Notes under the pieces: generated by a model
The model's database searches: none
What the model saw: only the letters and a program-made list of their open reading frames with translations
What the model was told of the DNA's origin: nothing
Part shown: in pieces, positions 1 through 11,200 of the stretch
How the letters are laid out: each line of letters starts with the position of its first letter
Position numbering within the stretch: the stretch's first letter is position 1
Made by a program: the position numbers and the translations under genes
Assembly: GCA_029204225.1 (NCBI GenBank)
Contig: CM055104.1
Location: 52,816,294 to 52,880,293 of the forward strand
Direction of reading: 5' to 3'
From: Diphasiastrum complanatum
Lineage: Eukaryota > Streptophyta > Lycopodiopsida > Lycopodiales > Lycopodiaceae
DNA: 64,000 bases

Positions 1-256
1 ATTTTCATTTTGAGTATGATGTAGGCAATTCTAAACTCTCTTTCGTACGATACCCATGTGGTTGCGCTAGACCATCTTGTTGATGACATAAGTATGTATA
101 TTGTCTACCTCAAGCGTATAGAATGTCACAAAGATGATCGTAGCATATAGACATAAAATCAGCCTACTTTTCAGAGGTTAGAAGAGATTATATTCTTTGG
201 CTTTGGAGGACGTGTGCACGTCCTTCACACTCAAATTTCCACCTACCGCCTTTCAT

Positions 257-400
257 GCGCACAGGTCCGATACACCTGCCTACGTGTCCCCCTGTATCGC
301 ACTTGTGCGCGTTTCTTCAGAACTAATTTCTTTCTGTTATATTCAGCTCGCATAGGTCCAATATACCGTACGTTCCTTCCGTACATATCGGCCCTCTGCG
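257..400. repeat. Two consecutive imperfect hairpins of related sequence
   Basis: Arms 257-275 and 292-310 pair at 16 of 19 positions around a 16-base loop. Arms 349-366 and 383-400 pair at about 13 of 18. The two left arms resemble each other (CGCAxAGGTCCxATA), so the hairpin unit itself seems duplicated about 92 bp apart. An 8-bp perfect inverted repeat with a 2-base centre, AGGACGTG-TG-CACGTCCT, lies just upstream at 207-224. The tract is more GC-rich than its surroundings. No function is known. Confidence 0.5.
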
Positions 401-648
401 AGATTTTTGTCACCCTTCCATTCTCATCCTCCCCGTCGTGCGCAACAATGATTTCTACTAAAGTTTATTTGAAACTATTGTTCTCCCACAATGGTGATTG
501 TTGTAGGTAGATCTTTGCAGCACGTTATCAGCTCCTATCTTTTTTGCATCTGTGACATGACAAATATTAGTGAATGTGCAATTGTAAATCATGACATTGT
601 CTATTATTTTGTTCTATTTTGACATGGCAATAAACATAAAGTACTTAC

Positions 649-1899
649 AAGTCTTCCGTTGATGATAAATCTGAAATATGTTGGTAGATTGGTTTGTAAT
701 AGCATGAGCTCTGTTCTGATAAAATCAAGCTTCCAATGTTCTTCCACCTCAACCATAGTAAAATATTTCTCATTGTAGATAATGCTTATCTCCATTCGGT
801 TTGTGTGACCATTTAGTTCAAAGTCTTGATCCAGTGGTAGCCATGTACCTTCAATTTTCTTGTATCTCTGGTAGCTAAATGTGAGACTGAGCATTTGCTT
901 TTCGATATGATAACGAAAGATCATTGAAATCTTTTTAATCCTACATTCTATGTCATTATTTGTTTTACTATCCCAGCCTTGATCCATGAGATCTGACAAA
1001 GTCTCATATGATAAATCCTTGCAAACAAATAAAGTTGGTGTGAACACTAGCACTCGAGAAAAAATCAACAAATATATGTAATGAGATAAACCAACTTAGG
1101 TGAACAATTTTCGAGCCTGTGCTTATCTTCATAGCATTTCTAATATCAATTAGTAGCTTGCATCTGAAGGATTCAGAAACAATGCTGTCAGGAGTAGGCC
1201 ACTCATCACTTTGAAAACTAGGCAATGGAATTGCTTCGAACTTGCCAAAACCTCCATCTGTTTGTGGCGTATATAAAGATTCATAAAAATAGATACCACA
1301 ATCTGCAAGTTCCTTTGGACTTCTTCCTCTGTATTGCAGCTTTCTAACATCAGAGTGAATCACGTCTAATATTCCTACAAGTGATTGTGCGGGCTGCCAT
1401 TCACTTATGCATGATGGATATAAATCTGAAAGAAAAAAACAATGTTGAAGCATTTAAATCATAATCTGAAGAGCATCAATATAGAAAATCACCTATGATT
1501 GTTGTAGAGTGCATATGTTTTGATATACTTACAATTACATTTTTTATGATCATGAGGATTGATATCATGTACTTTGATATATACATGTTGTACTAAGACT
1601 TCTGATATAGATTGACCTCCCGGGGTAGTCTTAAACTCCAAAATTTTTGCTTTCCAATAAGATTTGTAAGTCATTTTTGCTCTTTTCTTTTGTCGAAAAT
1701 TGTCCTTTGATGATGGATGCAGCAATAACCATGAGTTCTTCATATATTTTGTTGGCTTCCAGTTATCAGCTTCATCTTTCTGATTGTAAAGAATCACAGA
1801 ATCGATTGTAGATCTGGGTCTCCTTGCCATTGCTATTTTCAAAGCTTGGGCGCCAAAAATCTCTCTGATATGATACTTGATTTCAATTTTTCGTATCAC
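649..1899 (-). CDS. Multi-exon gene of unknown function inside the DNA transposon (partial)
   Basis: At least three exons read leftward. Exon 1 is 1899-1533, starting at an ATG about 360 bp inside the terminal repeat. It is followed by a 107-bp intron (1532-1426) with donor GTAAGT and acceptor TTTCAG; phase 1 joins correctly to exon 2, which starts at 1425. Exon 2 runs to about 1100. Exon 3 is 1017-649 and ends in a clear GTAAGT donor at 648-643, so more exons lie to the left, probably beyond the window. The donor of exon 2 is uncertain. The product is lysine-rich near the N terminus and has no motif I recognise. In the pre-inversion order it would continue toward the exons at 15489-16263, which are read in the same sense. 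Confidence 0.5.
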
Positions 1900-2260
1900 A
1901 TTTTATCTAATGTGAATGCCAACATAGTCACAATTACTACGTATACCATATTTTATGTAACTGTACATACTATATTTCTATAACTGTAACTAGTATACTC
2001 AGAAAATTTCATTATACTAACCAGCATAGTCAAGTAAATTTAACTTGAGGTATTGACGTCGGACAGATTAGCACGTGTCGGGCAGGAAGAAGAAACCAAT
2101 TGGATACGTCCATGCTGCCCGGACACAGATTTCAAAGTTTTCTATATTGCATTTTTACTTTTAGTTAATTTGAACTACGTTACGTAGATTTCAAATCTGT
2201 GCATTTTGATTGGGCCTGGTGACGGTCGAAACTAAAGAAAAAAAATAAAAGTATCTTTAC

Positions 2261-2295
2261 AAAGGGTCTTTTTGATATTGAGAACTCCTCTAATG
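2261..2295 (+). repeat. 35-bp terminal inverted repeat, end R of the DNA transposon
   Basis: Identical over 35 bases to 19512-19546; the outer end reads CTCCTCTAATG. The bases immediately outside are AGACGAAAG, the start of the copia A 3' half. The other copia half ends GAATCAGA next to the partner repeat. This leaves AGA on both sides, a 3-bp target duplication. Confidence 0.8.
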
Positions 2296-4039
2296 AGACG
2301 AAAGATTCGAGAGGCAACCTTCTACTACAATGCCTGTAAACCAAGATGGTTCCGGACCTAGCAGAGCAGACAAAGGCAAGGGCATTGCTGTCCTAGGAGG
2401 ATCTCCTAGAAGGTCGACAAGATCGCGAAGAGCGCCAACAAGATACATGCCAGGTAGCTCAGCTTCTACATCAGAAGAGTTCTGTGAATTTAGTGGCGAA
2501 CCACAAACTTTCGAAGAAGCATTCGAATGTCCAAAGAAGGACAAATGGATCCAAGACATGAACAAACAGATGGAATCCATAAGGAAGAACCATATATGGA
2601 CGTTGCAGCCATTACCACATAAGTGCAAGACTGTCAAATGCAAATGGGTGTTGAAGCTCAAGTACGGACTAGATGGTAACGTATCGAAATACAAGACAAG
2701 ATTGGTAGCGAAGGGATTTTCTCAGAGATATGGTATTGACTACTCTGAAACCTTCTCTCCTATCATCAAACATTCGTCCCTACGATTGTTATTTGCATAT
2801 GCAGCTGCTTATGACCTCAGGCTCCACATTGTGGATGAGAAGACAGCCTTCTTGGTGAGTTAGACGAGGAGGTCTACATGGATCAACTCCTAGGTTATGT
2901 CTCCAATTCACTTCCTGATTATGCATACAGAATGCATAGAAGAATCTACAGTCTGAAACAATCAGCTCGACAGTGGTACAAAAAGAAAGATCAAGCTCTG
3001 AAATCATTAGGATTCAAGCCACTGATGGCTAATTCCAATGTGTATGTCAGAATTACAGATGGACAGATCATTATTGTGGCTGTATATGTGGACGACACTC
3101 TGATACTTTGCAAGAGTGAGCAGCTGATTGCTGAAGTGAAGGCAGACATCTCGAAACATTTCGAAATTGTGGATCTGAGAGAAGCCAAGTGCTACCTTGG
3201 CTTGCAAATTGACAGGGACTATGAGGGAGGTAAGTTGTACTTTCATTAGTCCAAATACACCCAGAAGATCCTAGAGGATTTTGGAATGCTGAATTGCAAA
3301 GGAGCGAATACTTCAATGCTCGTGGGAATGGTGCTGACAAATGATGATTGTCCGCGGACTGAAGAAGAGAGAGAACAAATGTAGCTCACACCTTACAGGA
3401 AGTTGATTTGTTCGCTGATGTACCTTGTAGACAACACACGCCCTGACATAGCTTATGCAGTGTTTAGGATGAGCCAATTCTACATGAATCCAAGCTCCAC
3501 ACATTGGAAGATTGCAAAACGAATTTTGCAATATCTTCAATTAACGAGAGATTATGGCTTGTGTTATTGTCATGATACAGGGTCCAATATGCTTTCATAC
3601 AGTGATGCTAGCTGGGCATCCCTCAAGGACGATTGTAAAAGCATCTCAGGAGGATGCGCCATCGCACAGACCATTGTGGCCAAGTCATCTTGTGAAGCAG
3701 AGTACGTTGCATCAGCAAAGATGGCCAACGAAATAATTTGACTCAAGCAGTTCTTGGACAAATTGGGCGAAACAAGAAATGAGCATCTGGTTTTGCAGAT
3801 GGATAACACATCTGCAATACATCTAACCAAAGATCCTGTGTTCCACTCAAAGACGAAACACATCGCGATCAAATACCACTTGATCAAGGATCTAATCGAG
3901 AAGAAGATGTTGTAGACCACCTTCATTGGAAAGAAAGACATGGTTGCTAACATTTTCACGAAAGCCCTAGACAAAGGTCTCTTCGAGAGACAGAGGAGCA
4001 GTTTTGGAGTCGTCAAGCTATCACGCTTTGAGAGGGAGC
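2296..4039 (+). pseudogene. Copia A 3' half: reverse transcriptase and RNase H, broken
   Basis: The fragment starts inside the linker between integrase and reverse transcriptase, exactly where the minus-strand piece ending at 19547 stops. Reverse transcriptase runs from about 2500, with the YVDD active site at 3085-3096. RNase H follows, with the SCEAEY motif near 3690 and a KHIAIKYH-type end region near 3860. The frame shifts once between 2863 and 2878. Later in-frame stops lie near 3247, 3382, 3739 and 3913. A purine tract GAGAGGGAG at 4030-4038 precedes the 3' LTR. The element belongs to Ty1/copia by domain order and is inactive. Confidence 0.88.
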
Positions 4040-4373
4040 TGAAGAAACAACACGTTTTTGTTACCAAGGCTTTGCTAGCTTTTAGCCCTCAATCTGACGA
4101 AAATGTTTGTGAACACGAAAGTCAAAAGACATGAAGCAAAAATGATCGCAAACATCCTGACGAAGAGACACGAACTCAAAAAATTTGCGAACGAGAATTT
4201 TTCGTGGTACAGCGGGAGAAAGTCAGACGATGCAAAAGTCAAACGACTCGAAGCGACATGAAAATCGTTGCGACATCTTTTCTTCCCTCATGCTCCAAAA
4301 ATAAAAAAGTTCAAGATGATTATGCAAGTACCCAGAAGTACAGATATCCGATCTGATAGCATGACGTCGGTAG
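4040..4373 (+). repeat. Copia A 3' LTR, first part
   Basis: Begins TGAAGAAAC directly after the polypurine tract and runs to the point where another LTR element (TGTGAAAAAATAC, 4374) is inserted. The distal part of the same LTR resumes near 6000. The exact junction and the start of the LTR are inferred, since I did not find a matching 5' LTR start on the inverted half. Confidence 0.5.
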
Positions 4374-5995
4374 TGTGAAAAAATACAAAAGTAAGCTTGG
4401 TAGAGGCCAAAAATCGTGTATATAGGATGATTACACATGTGTGGAGCCTGTTCTCACGCGTGAAAATAGTGTACTTGTCATGTACCATAATCATATAGGT
4501 TGTACATATGATTTAATTCAAGTTCTAGTGGCTAAAAAGGACAAAAACTAGTTTTCTAGACATATGACACATGGCATCAATCTATTGCTTGCATGAGCCA
4601 CATCCTTTGGTTAGGTGTCACATCCCATGTGTAGAGGACAGCTCACATGTGTGGAATAAGCTGAAGTAGACGAATTTTGACTTCTAGAAGATTTTGAAGT
4701 AGATCTCCATATAGAAGGAAAATGGACCAAAAGTGCTCAAAATAGAAGGTTTTGTCCAAGTGTCAATTTTGCATTATGAATCATCATATGACAAAGCACC
4801 TTCACACATGTGGAATCAAAGGGATAATTAGTACCACGAGCTCCCACTTATTGTATATATAGAGCCACATTTGGCCATAATCAATGTGAGACACCAATCT
4901 TGGTTTTGGAAGCAATTTTGAGTGATTCTCTCCATTTGTCTACATTTGTTTTGATTGTTTTGAGGTTCTATCAATGTGTACTTGATTTTCAGGTTGGATT
5001 CCGTACTCAGACAGTGTTTCACACGTGTGAAACCAGAAATTACACCTACCTTCAATTAATGATTGTTCTTGTTAGGATTTTGTGTCTAGAATTGATCTAG
5101 ATTGATCTTAATCTCAAGTAGATTGATAGATCAAGTAATCTGACAACCAATCCCTCTTGAGGATCAGATTAGGTTTTTGCACATGGTATCAGAGCCTAGT
5201 ACAAGAGGTTTTGTTGAAATTGATAGGGTTAATCCAAATAAAGGCTAAAATTAGCATTTTCTTGGAAACTAGTCAAATTTTGTGTAGCGAGTTAGATTTG
5301 ATAGCTATCCTCAAAATTTTTGGTCCAGATCTTGTTGTGGGCTGTAGGAACCTTTTCACACGTGTGAGACCGTATAGCTCCGATTTTGATTGAGAAATTT
5401 CAAAAATTTGTAGAATTTGACTCACATACCCAATTTGAGTGATTTTTGGTGCAAAATCAAGCATTTTCTATAGTAAATCTAATCCTTTGATTAGTTATTG
5501 GATTAGATCAGCCAAAAAATTAAAATTGAAGCTTGAAATAGGTGCATTAATTGATCTTCTCTGATTTTTTGAGTGTATGTTGAATTTAAGAAAGATTTTG
5601 CTAAAAATCATAGATTAAGGAGTGATATGCAAGGTGAGAGGTTGAAATCCATTGTACCATCACTCTAGATTTGTTCAAGATTGATAGGGTTAAGTTTAGA
5701 AGCATCAATTTTCTAGAAAACATCTTTGGATCTGTCCTCCAAGTGAAACCTTTGAGAGTTTCTAGTGCATATAGAGCATCTATGCAAATCTTTTGTAGAA
5801 TTTGACATAGATTGGCTTCAATTGACAGTTCTAGAAAAGAGATTGAGATCCAAGTCACATTGTTCAACCCTACTCAATTTGTTTGAGTGGTTGTAAGGTT
5901 TCAAAAGATTCATTAAGGTGTCTATGGCAAATGTGTAGAGAGAGATCCAATTTTCTAAGAGTTCCTTCCTTTGTAGAGGGCAAGATCTAGAAGCT
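4374..5995 (+). mobile_element. LTR plus leader of a second copia-type element, truncated
   Basis: An 810-bp LTR (4374-5183) starts TGTGAAAAAAT and ends TTTTTGCACA. It is followed by the primer site TGGTATCAGAGCC (5184-5196), complementary to initiator tRNA-Met as in most plant copia elements. About 800 bp of non-coding leader follows and no gag can be read. The sequence then passes into the family A LTR end. CACACGTGTG occurs in the LTR at 5020 and in the leader at 5357. It sits inside the copia A 3' LTR, so it is younger than copia A. Confidence 0.65.
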
Positions 5996-5999
5996 CATT

Positions 6000-6342
6000 A
6001 TTATTTCTCTCGCACCAACGCACTGCATGGATCTGCATGCAGTGCTTGAAGAATCAGAAAAATCAATAAATGATTTTTGTAGCCATTGTGCACATATCTT
6101 GTCTGATCTCAAATGAGAATTAGTCTGCTGTTATTCGCGTGTCTCTTTCACTTGTTCATTTAATTCTGCAACTTGGTTTGAATCTTGTTGAATGCTACAT
6201 TAATTTGTTAACATAGTACAGTAGTGTTTGTCTACATTCTAGAGGACTGTAGGAATGATGCAGCTGGCAGTGACCAACAGTCAAGTCCGAACTCCATCCG
6301 AATCGTAATGTTGCGCGTTTGTTTCATGATTTTTTTGCATCA
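6000..6342 (+). repeat. Copia A 3' LTR, distal end
   Basis: About 340 bases match the reverse complement of 20316-20660 at roughly 90% by eye, ending TTTTTTGCATCA. On the inverted partner this end is followed by a tRNA-Met primer site, so it is the 3' end of the family A LTR. The two are best read as the 3' and 5' LTR of one split element. Confidence 0.75.
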
Positions 6343-6441
6343 TAAAATATAAAGGATTTGGCCCTTTTATAGTTGGGTCCAAAAGAGTTGAAATGACAAT
6401 TTTCTATTGGCTCATTTCTAAACTTCTGTTGGGGTATTTTC

Positions 6442-7096
6442 TGTGAAAATTGTCAACATTTCCTAGCTAGTTTGAGGCCTAAATTGGCTAAAATTGTAAA
6501 TAGTTTTGGTTCTGGAGTTTCACACGTGTGAACCAGGCCACAATGTTTTTATTTACTGTATTTTTTCAGTATGATGAAGTGTCAAACTTCATACCCTTCA
6601 AAATGAGACCATTTTGATGTATTTTGGTCATATAAGCCATTTTTAGCTATTTTTCCTATATAGGGAATATCTAGGGTCAAGTACCTTCTAGAGAGAGGAG
6701 AGAGAGTCATCTTCCTCATCCATAAATAGTAGGGAAGTCTTGGAGAACAGGTTGGAGAAACCTTTTGTATGCTTCATTGAGATCAATAGATCATTGTCAT
6801 TGTTTCTTCCTCCATTGAGAGCATTGTTGTGTGTATTGTCTTCAAGCTATTGTGTATGATCTTAGGTGCTTTCCAAAAGTGATAGGCTGATGTATTATGG
6901 ACTGTATAATGCTATTTTGGGCCGCACTTGATGTTTATGGAAGTTTCCATTTGTGATAAATGCTTTTTGATCAAGTTCTTTGCATTCTAGGTAGCATAGA
7001 ATGTGTTGCCAATTCCTAGCTTATGTAGTTTGGAGTGCAAGCATTCAAGCCAATGATCTTGGAGTTTAGATCCACTTAGGATCTGTATTTTTCACA
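6442..7096 (+). repeat. 5' LTR of the complete copia
   Basis: 655 bp, TGTGAAAATT to TTTTTCACA. It contains the palindrome TTCACACGTGTGAA at 6519-6532. A likely TATA region (TTTCCTATATAGGGA, about 6650) lies upstream of a GAGAGAGGAGAGAGAG tract near 6692. The transcription start cannot be fixed from sequence. Confidence 0.96.
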
Positions 7097-7108
7097 TGGT
7101 ATCAGAGC
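7097..7108 (+). other. Primer binding site of the complete copia
   Basis: TGGTATCAGAGC directly abuts the 5' LTR. It is the complement of the 3' end of plant initiator tRNA-Met and the usual minus-strand priming site in copia elements. Confidence 0.95.
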
Positions 7109-8226
7109 TGGTTGGCTTCTATTTACAGTAAGTATTCCATTTTTGGTGATATTTGGATGTTTGATCAAGTTCTAGCATGATTTTGCATTGCTTTGTTGAT
7201 CAAATCTTACTAACCTTTGTTTTGTGAGTTGAACTTGTGGATCAAAAGCATATTTCAGGTCTATTGAAGATCAGAGGCTGAAAAGAAACTATTTTGGATC
7301 AGATCATAACACCTAATCATTTGTGATTGTGAGGCTTGTGCATATTCAATACTAACAATGTTCTTTTCAATCCTATTGTTGACAATCTCCATTCTTGGAT
7401 GAACACTCTCCTTAAGTGGATGAAACTTCTCCTTAAGTGGATGACAAATGCTCTTTTGAGTGAGTTGTAATTCTCCTAAAGGCTGAGCAAAGCTCCCATT
7501 TGGATGAAAGATCCCCTTTTTTGGGTGAACATATTGTAAGCTCCATTGTGAAGAGCATATTGTAAAGATTGTCATCAATTTTGGCATAAATTTTGGTGTA
7601 CTTTGTTGAGCATGTAAGTAACTCTCCTTATGTAATTTGATTGGAGCATTTGCTGGAAGGTGTTAACCATTATGCAAGTGTGTTTTCAGGTTCTTAACAG
7701 GTTGAGGAACATTCTCATGTGAAGTGATCTTAGATCTACATCTAAACACCAAGATTTGACAAGATAGTGAAGCTAGTCTTGTGATTCACTAAGTGTGCTC
7801 ATTCATTCACCTCTAAATCTTGTATTTATCACTTGCTGGAGTTTATAAACTTTTAGAAGTGTGGTTTACATGTGGTTTTACAGGTTGAATCAATATCTTA
7901 GTGTGTTGATCATATGTTGATCAAGTTTGTTCATTACTAGGTAATCTTGGCATCCTAGTTTTGGGTATTTTCTAAGAATGCAAGTAACTCTTCACACCAT
8001 AACTTGATTTGGTCACTTGCTAGAAAGTTTGAGAGCTTAAGCAAGAGTGTGTTCAGGTTGGTTTGATTTTGTAATCCATTCTTAGTGTGTGCAAAGTGTT
8101 GCATGTGTTTCAATCTTCCTTTCTATGCTTGGAAACCATCTAGGTTCAAGATAGAAGTGTTTCAGGGTCCTAAATCTTCATAGATCTCTTTGGACAGAAC
8201 CTAAAAGTTGAAGAAACATTAGAATC
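7109..8226 (+). other. Long leader of the complete copia with degenerate internal modules
   Basis: About 1.1 kb without a credible reading frame separates the primer site from the gag start. Three loosely similar units begin near 7611, 7795 and 7976. Each holds a GTAACTCT- or CACCTCTAAAT-type start, then ACTTGCTGGA or a variant, then a CAGGTT box. A short phrase CTCCTTAAGTGGATGA is repeated near 7410-7445. The leader should contain packaging and dimer signals; none can be pinpointed. Confidence 0.6.
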
Positions 8227-11200
8227 ATGGCTTCCAATGGTGGGATCATGCTAGAGTCTAGTGAAAGGTTGAGTTCATCAAACTACTCTACTTGGAAAGT
8301 GAGGATGGAGTCCTTACTTGAGTTGAATGAACTCATGGACATAGTTGCAGAAATTGAAGAGAGACCTCTCACACTTCAAGAGCAACAAAGGTTTGATAAG
8401 AAGGCCAAAAGGGCTCTTCATATCATTAAAATGAATGTTACAAATGAACTTCTCAAGGAAGTTGGAAAGTGTCAAAGTGCAAGTGAGGCATGGAATGCCT
8501 TAAAGAAGCTCTTTGAATCAAAGTCCACATCTAGGGTATTGACCCTAAGGAGACAAATATTTTCTAGTAGGCAAAGAGAGGGTGAAAGTGCTCATGCATT
8601 TATCTTGAGAGTTAAGTCCCTAAGTGATGATTTAGCATGCATTGATGAGAACATAAAAGATGGTGAAATAGTCCAAGTTATGTTGAATGGTTTGCTAAAT
8701 GAACATGCTAACCTTGTGCAAAGTTTTGCCATTCAAAGAGTCTTGCCAAGTGTGGTTGACTTGCAAGAAATCTTATTGGCTGAAGAACATAGGTTGCAAT
8801 CAAAGCTTGATGGTGCATCCTTGCAAGGTGGAGGTGAAGAGGCTTTCTTCACAAAAGGCAAATTCAAGGGCAAAGGTAAAGGCAAAGGGAAATGGTCCAA
8901 AGGTGGTAACTTTGATCATGATGATCACTCTTCCTCTTCCTCTTCTACTAAGAACAATAAGTCAAAGTTCAAGTGCTTTTATTGTGGGATAAAAGGTCAT
9001 TTTGCAAATGAATGTTATAAGAAGAAAAGAGAGCAAGGAGAGAGGCAAGGAAATCTTACAATAGATGAGGAAGAACATAACACATGTGAATCACTTGTTA
9101 TGACTTCAAGTTTGTTAGCCAACATAGATGATAATGATCCTTGGTGGATTGATAGTGGAGCCTCATCTCACATGACAAGACATAAGGAATACTTTACATC
9201 CTTATTGTCTTATGAGGGAGAAGGTAACATCATCTACACTGCAAATGATGGTCAATGTGACATCAAAGGCATAGGCACTATTCCTATTTCCCTTTCAACA
9301 AATAGGAAAGCAAATCTTGAAAATGTTTTGTACATTCCTTCAATCACTAAGAATTTGCTTAGTGTAAGTCAAATGATTGACAAAGGACTTGATGTGGAGT
9401 TCATTGGAGATGCATGTTTGATAAGTAAATGTGGATCCTTGATTGCTCAAGGTGGGAGGCATGGTAAACTTTTCAAGCTTGATGCATGTGTGATCTCTAA
9501 TCATGAAGGATGTATGGCTAGGGAGCAATTGACAAACCAAGAAGTTTGGCACAAGAGGTTGGGCCATCCCAACTTCAAATCTTTGGAGGTAATGGCAAAG
9601 AAAGAGCTTGTTCTTGGTCTCCCTAAAAGTCTTGTTGCAAACAATAGTGTTTGTGAACATTGTGCCTTGTCCAAATCTCATAGACTTGCTTATTCTAGAT
9701 CTACTTCTAGATCTAAAGAAGCTTTTCAACTTGTGCATTCTGATATTCATTCTTCTAGTACAACTAGAAATGGTGGGGCAAAGATGTATGCAACTTTCAT
9801 TGATGACTTTAGTAGGTATACTTGGATCTATCTTCTTAAAAGTAAGGATGAAGTGTTTGCTGCATTTGTCAAGTTCAAGAATGAAATGGAAAACCAATTC
9901 AATACAAAGATCAAATGCTTAAGATCAGATAATGGAGGGGAATACACCTCAAATAGGTTCAAAGACTTTTGTATAGCACATGGGATTAAGAGGGAGATGT
10001 CTAGTCCTAGGACTCCACAACAGAATGGAGTGGCCGAGAGGAAGAATAGAACCCTTTGTGAATGTGCCAAGGCAATGAGACTACATGCTAATCTTGCTAA
10101 GTCTTTTTTGGGGGAAGCTTTAGCATGTGCTAACTATTTATGTAATAGATGGACAAGTGCTTCCTTGGATGGTAAAACTCCTCATGAGGTTCTTTATGGT
10201 AGAAGGCCGAGTGTCAAGCATTGTAGGATCTTTGGATGTACATGTTTTGTCAATATCACACTTGATGATAGAACTAAAGAAGATCCTTCATCAAAGAAGG
10301 GTGTGTTTGTTGGCTATAGTGAAGTAAGCAAGGCTTACAAAGTGTACATTCCTTCTACAAAGAAAGTTGTCATAAGTAGGGATGTCATCTTTCATGAAGA
10401 GAATGTTTCCAATGTTGTTGATGTTGATGTTGATGTGCCTACTAATCATCATGATGTGCAAGATGTCTTGGATGAAGATGGAGATGCCACTCCAAAGCAA
10501 ACTTCAAGGAAGACTCAAAGGCAAAGGGCTAAGCCATCAAGGCTAACCTATGATGAAAAAGGAAAGCAAGTGGTGGACAACTCTAACTTTGCTTTTCTTA
10601 CCTCTTTTGATGAACCAACTTGTGTAGGTGAAGCAATTCAAAAGAAGGAATGGATCCAAGCCATGGATCATGAGCATCAAACACTCATCAAAAGCAACAC
10701 ATGGAGGTTGGTAAAGCTTCCAAAGGACAAGAAGGCAATTGGTTGTAAGTGGATCTTCAAGATCAAGACAAATCAAGATGGATCAATCAACAAGTACAAG
10801 GCAAGGTTGGTGGCAAAGGGGTATGCTCAAGAATATGGTATTGACTATGATGAGACCTTTGCACCCGTGGCAAAGATGGTAACTATTCGAATCCTAATCT
10901 CTCTTGCAACTCTTTATGATTGGGATATGTGGCAAATGGATGTTACTAATGCCTTCTTGAATGGTGATCTTGAAGAAGATATTTACATGGAGCAACCCGA
11001 GGGCTATGTTTCACATGATGAGCCTAATCATGTGTGCTATCTCCAAAAGAGTTTGTATGGGCTAAAGCAAGCACCAAGGAGTTGGTATGCTAAGCTCAAT
11101 TCCTTCTTACTTTCTCAAAACTTTGTTATGAGTGAGTATGATCTCTACTTTAGATTGAATGAAAATGATATCACTTTACTTTTGATCTATGTTGATGACA

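Larger units (their letters stand above)
1..2295. mobile_element. Right arm of a DNA transposon, running off the left window edge
   Basis: This segment ends at position 2295 in a 35-bp sequence that recurs perfectly at 19512-19546. In both places the bases to the right are halves of one broken copia element, so the 35-mer is read as a terminal inverted repeat and everything left of 2295 as transposon body. It carries a minus-strand multi-exon gene (649-1899) pointing inward from the end. The other arm is 15228-19546. The full length is unknown because this arm leaves the window. The repeat and the flanks are seen directly; the transposon reading is inference from geometry. Confidence 0.7.

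Noticed and set aside
214-510. A 98-codon plus-strand frame near the left edge
   Set aside because: No domain, atypical Cys/Phe/Thr-rich composition, and it overlaps the duplicated hairpins within the transposon arm.
649-1899. Relating the transposon gene to GHKL ATPase/SMC-hinge proteins such as GMI1
   Set aside because: A faint resemblance of one exon was not backed by any ATP-binding motif or by exon order.
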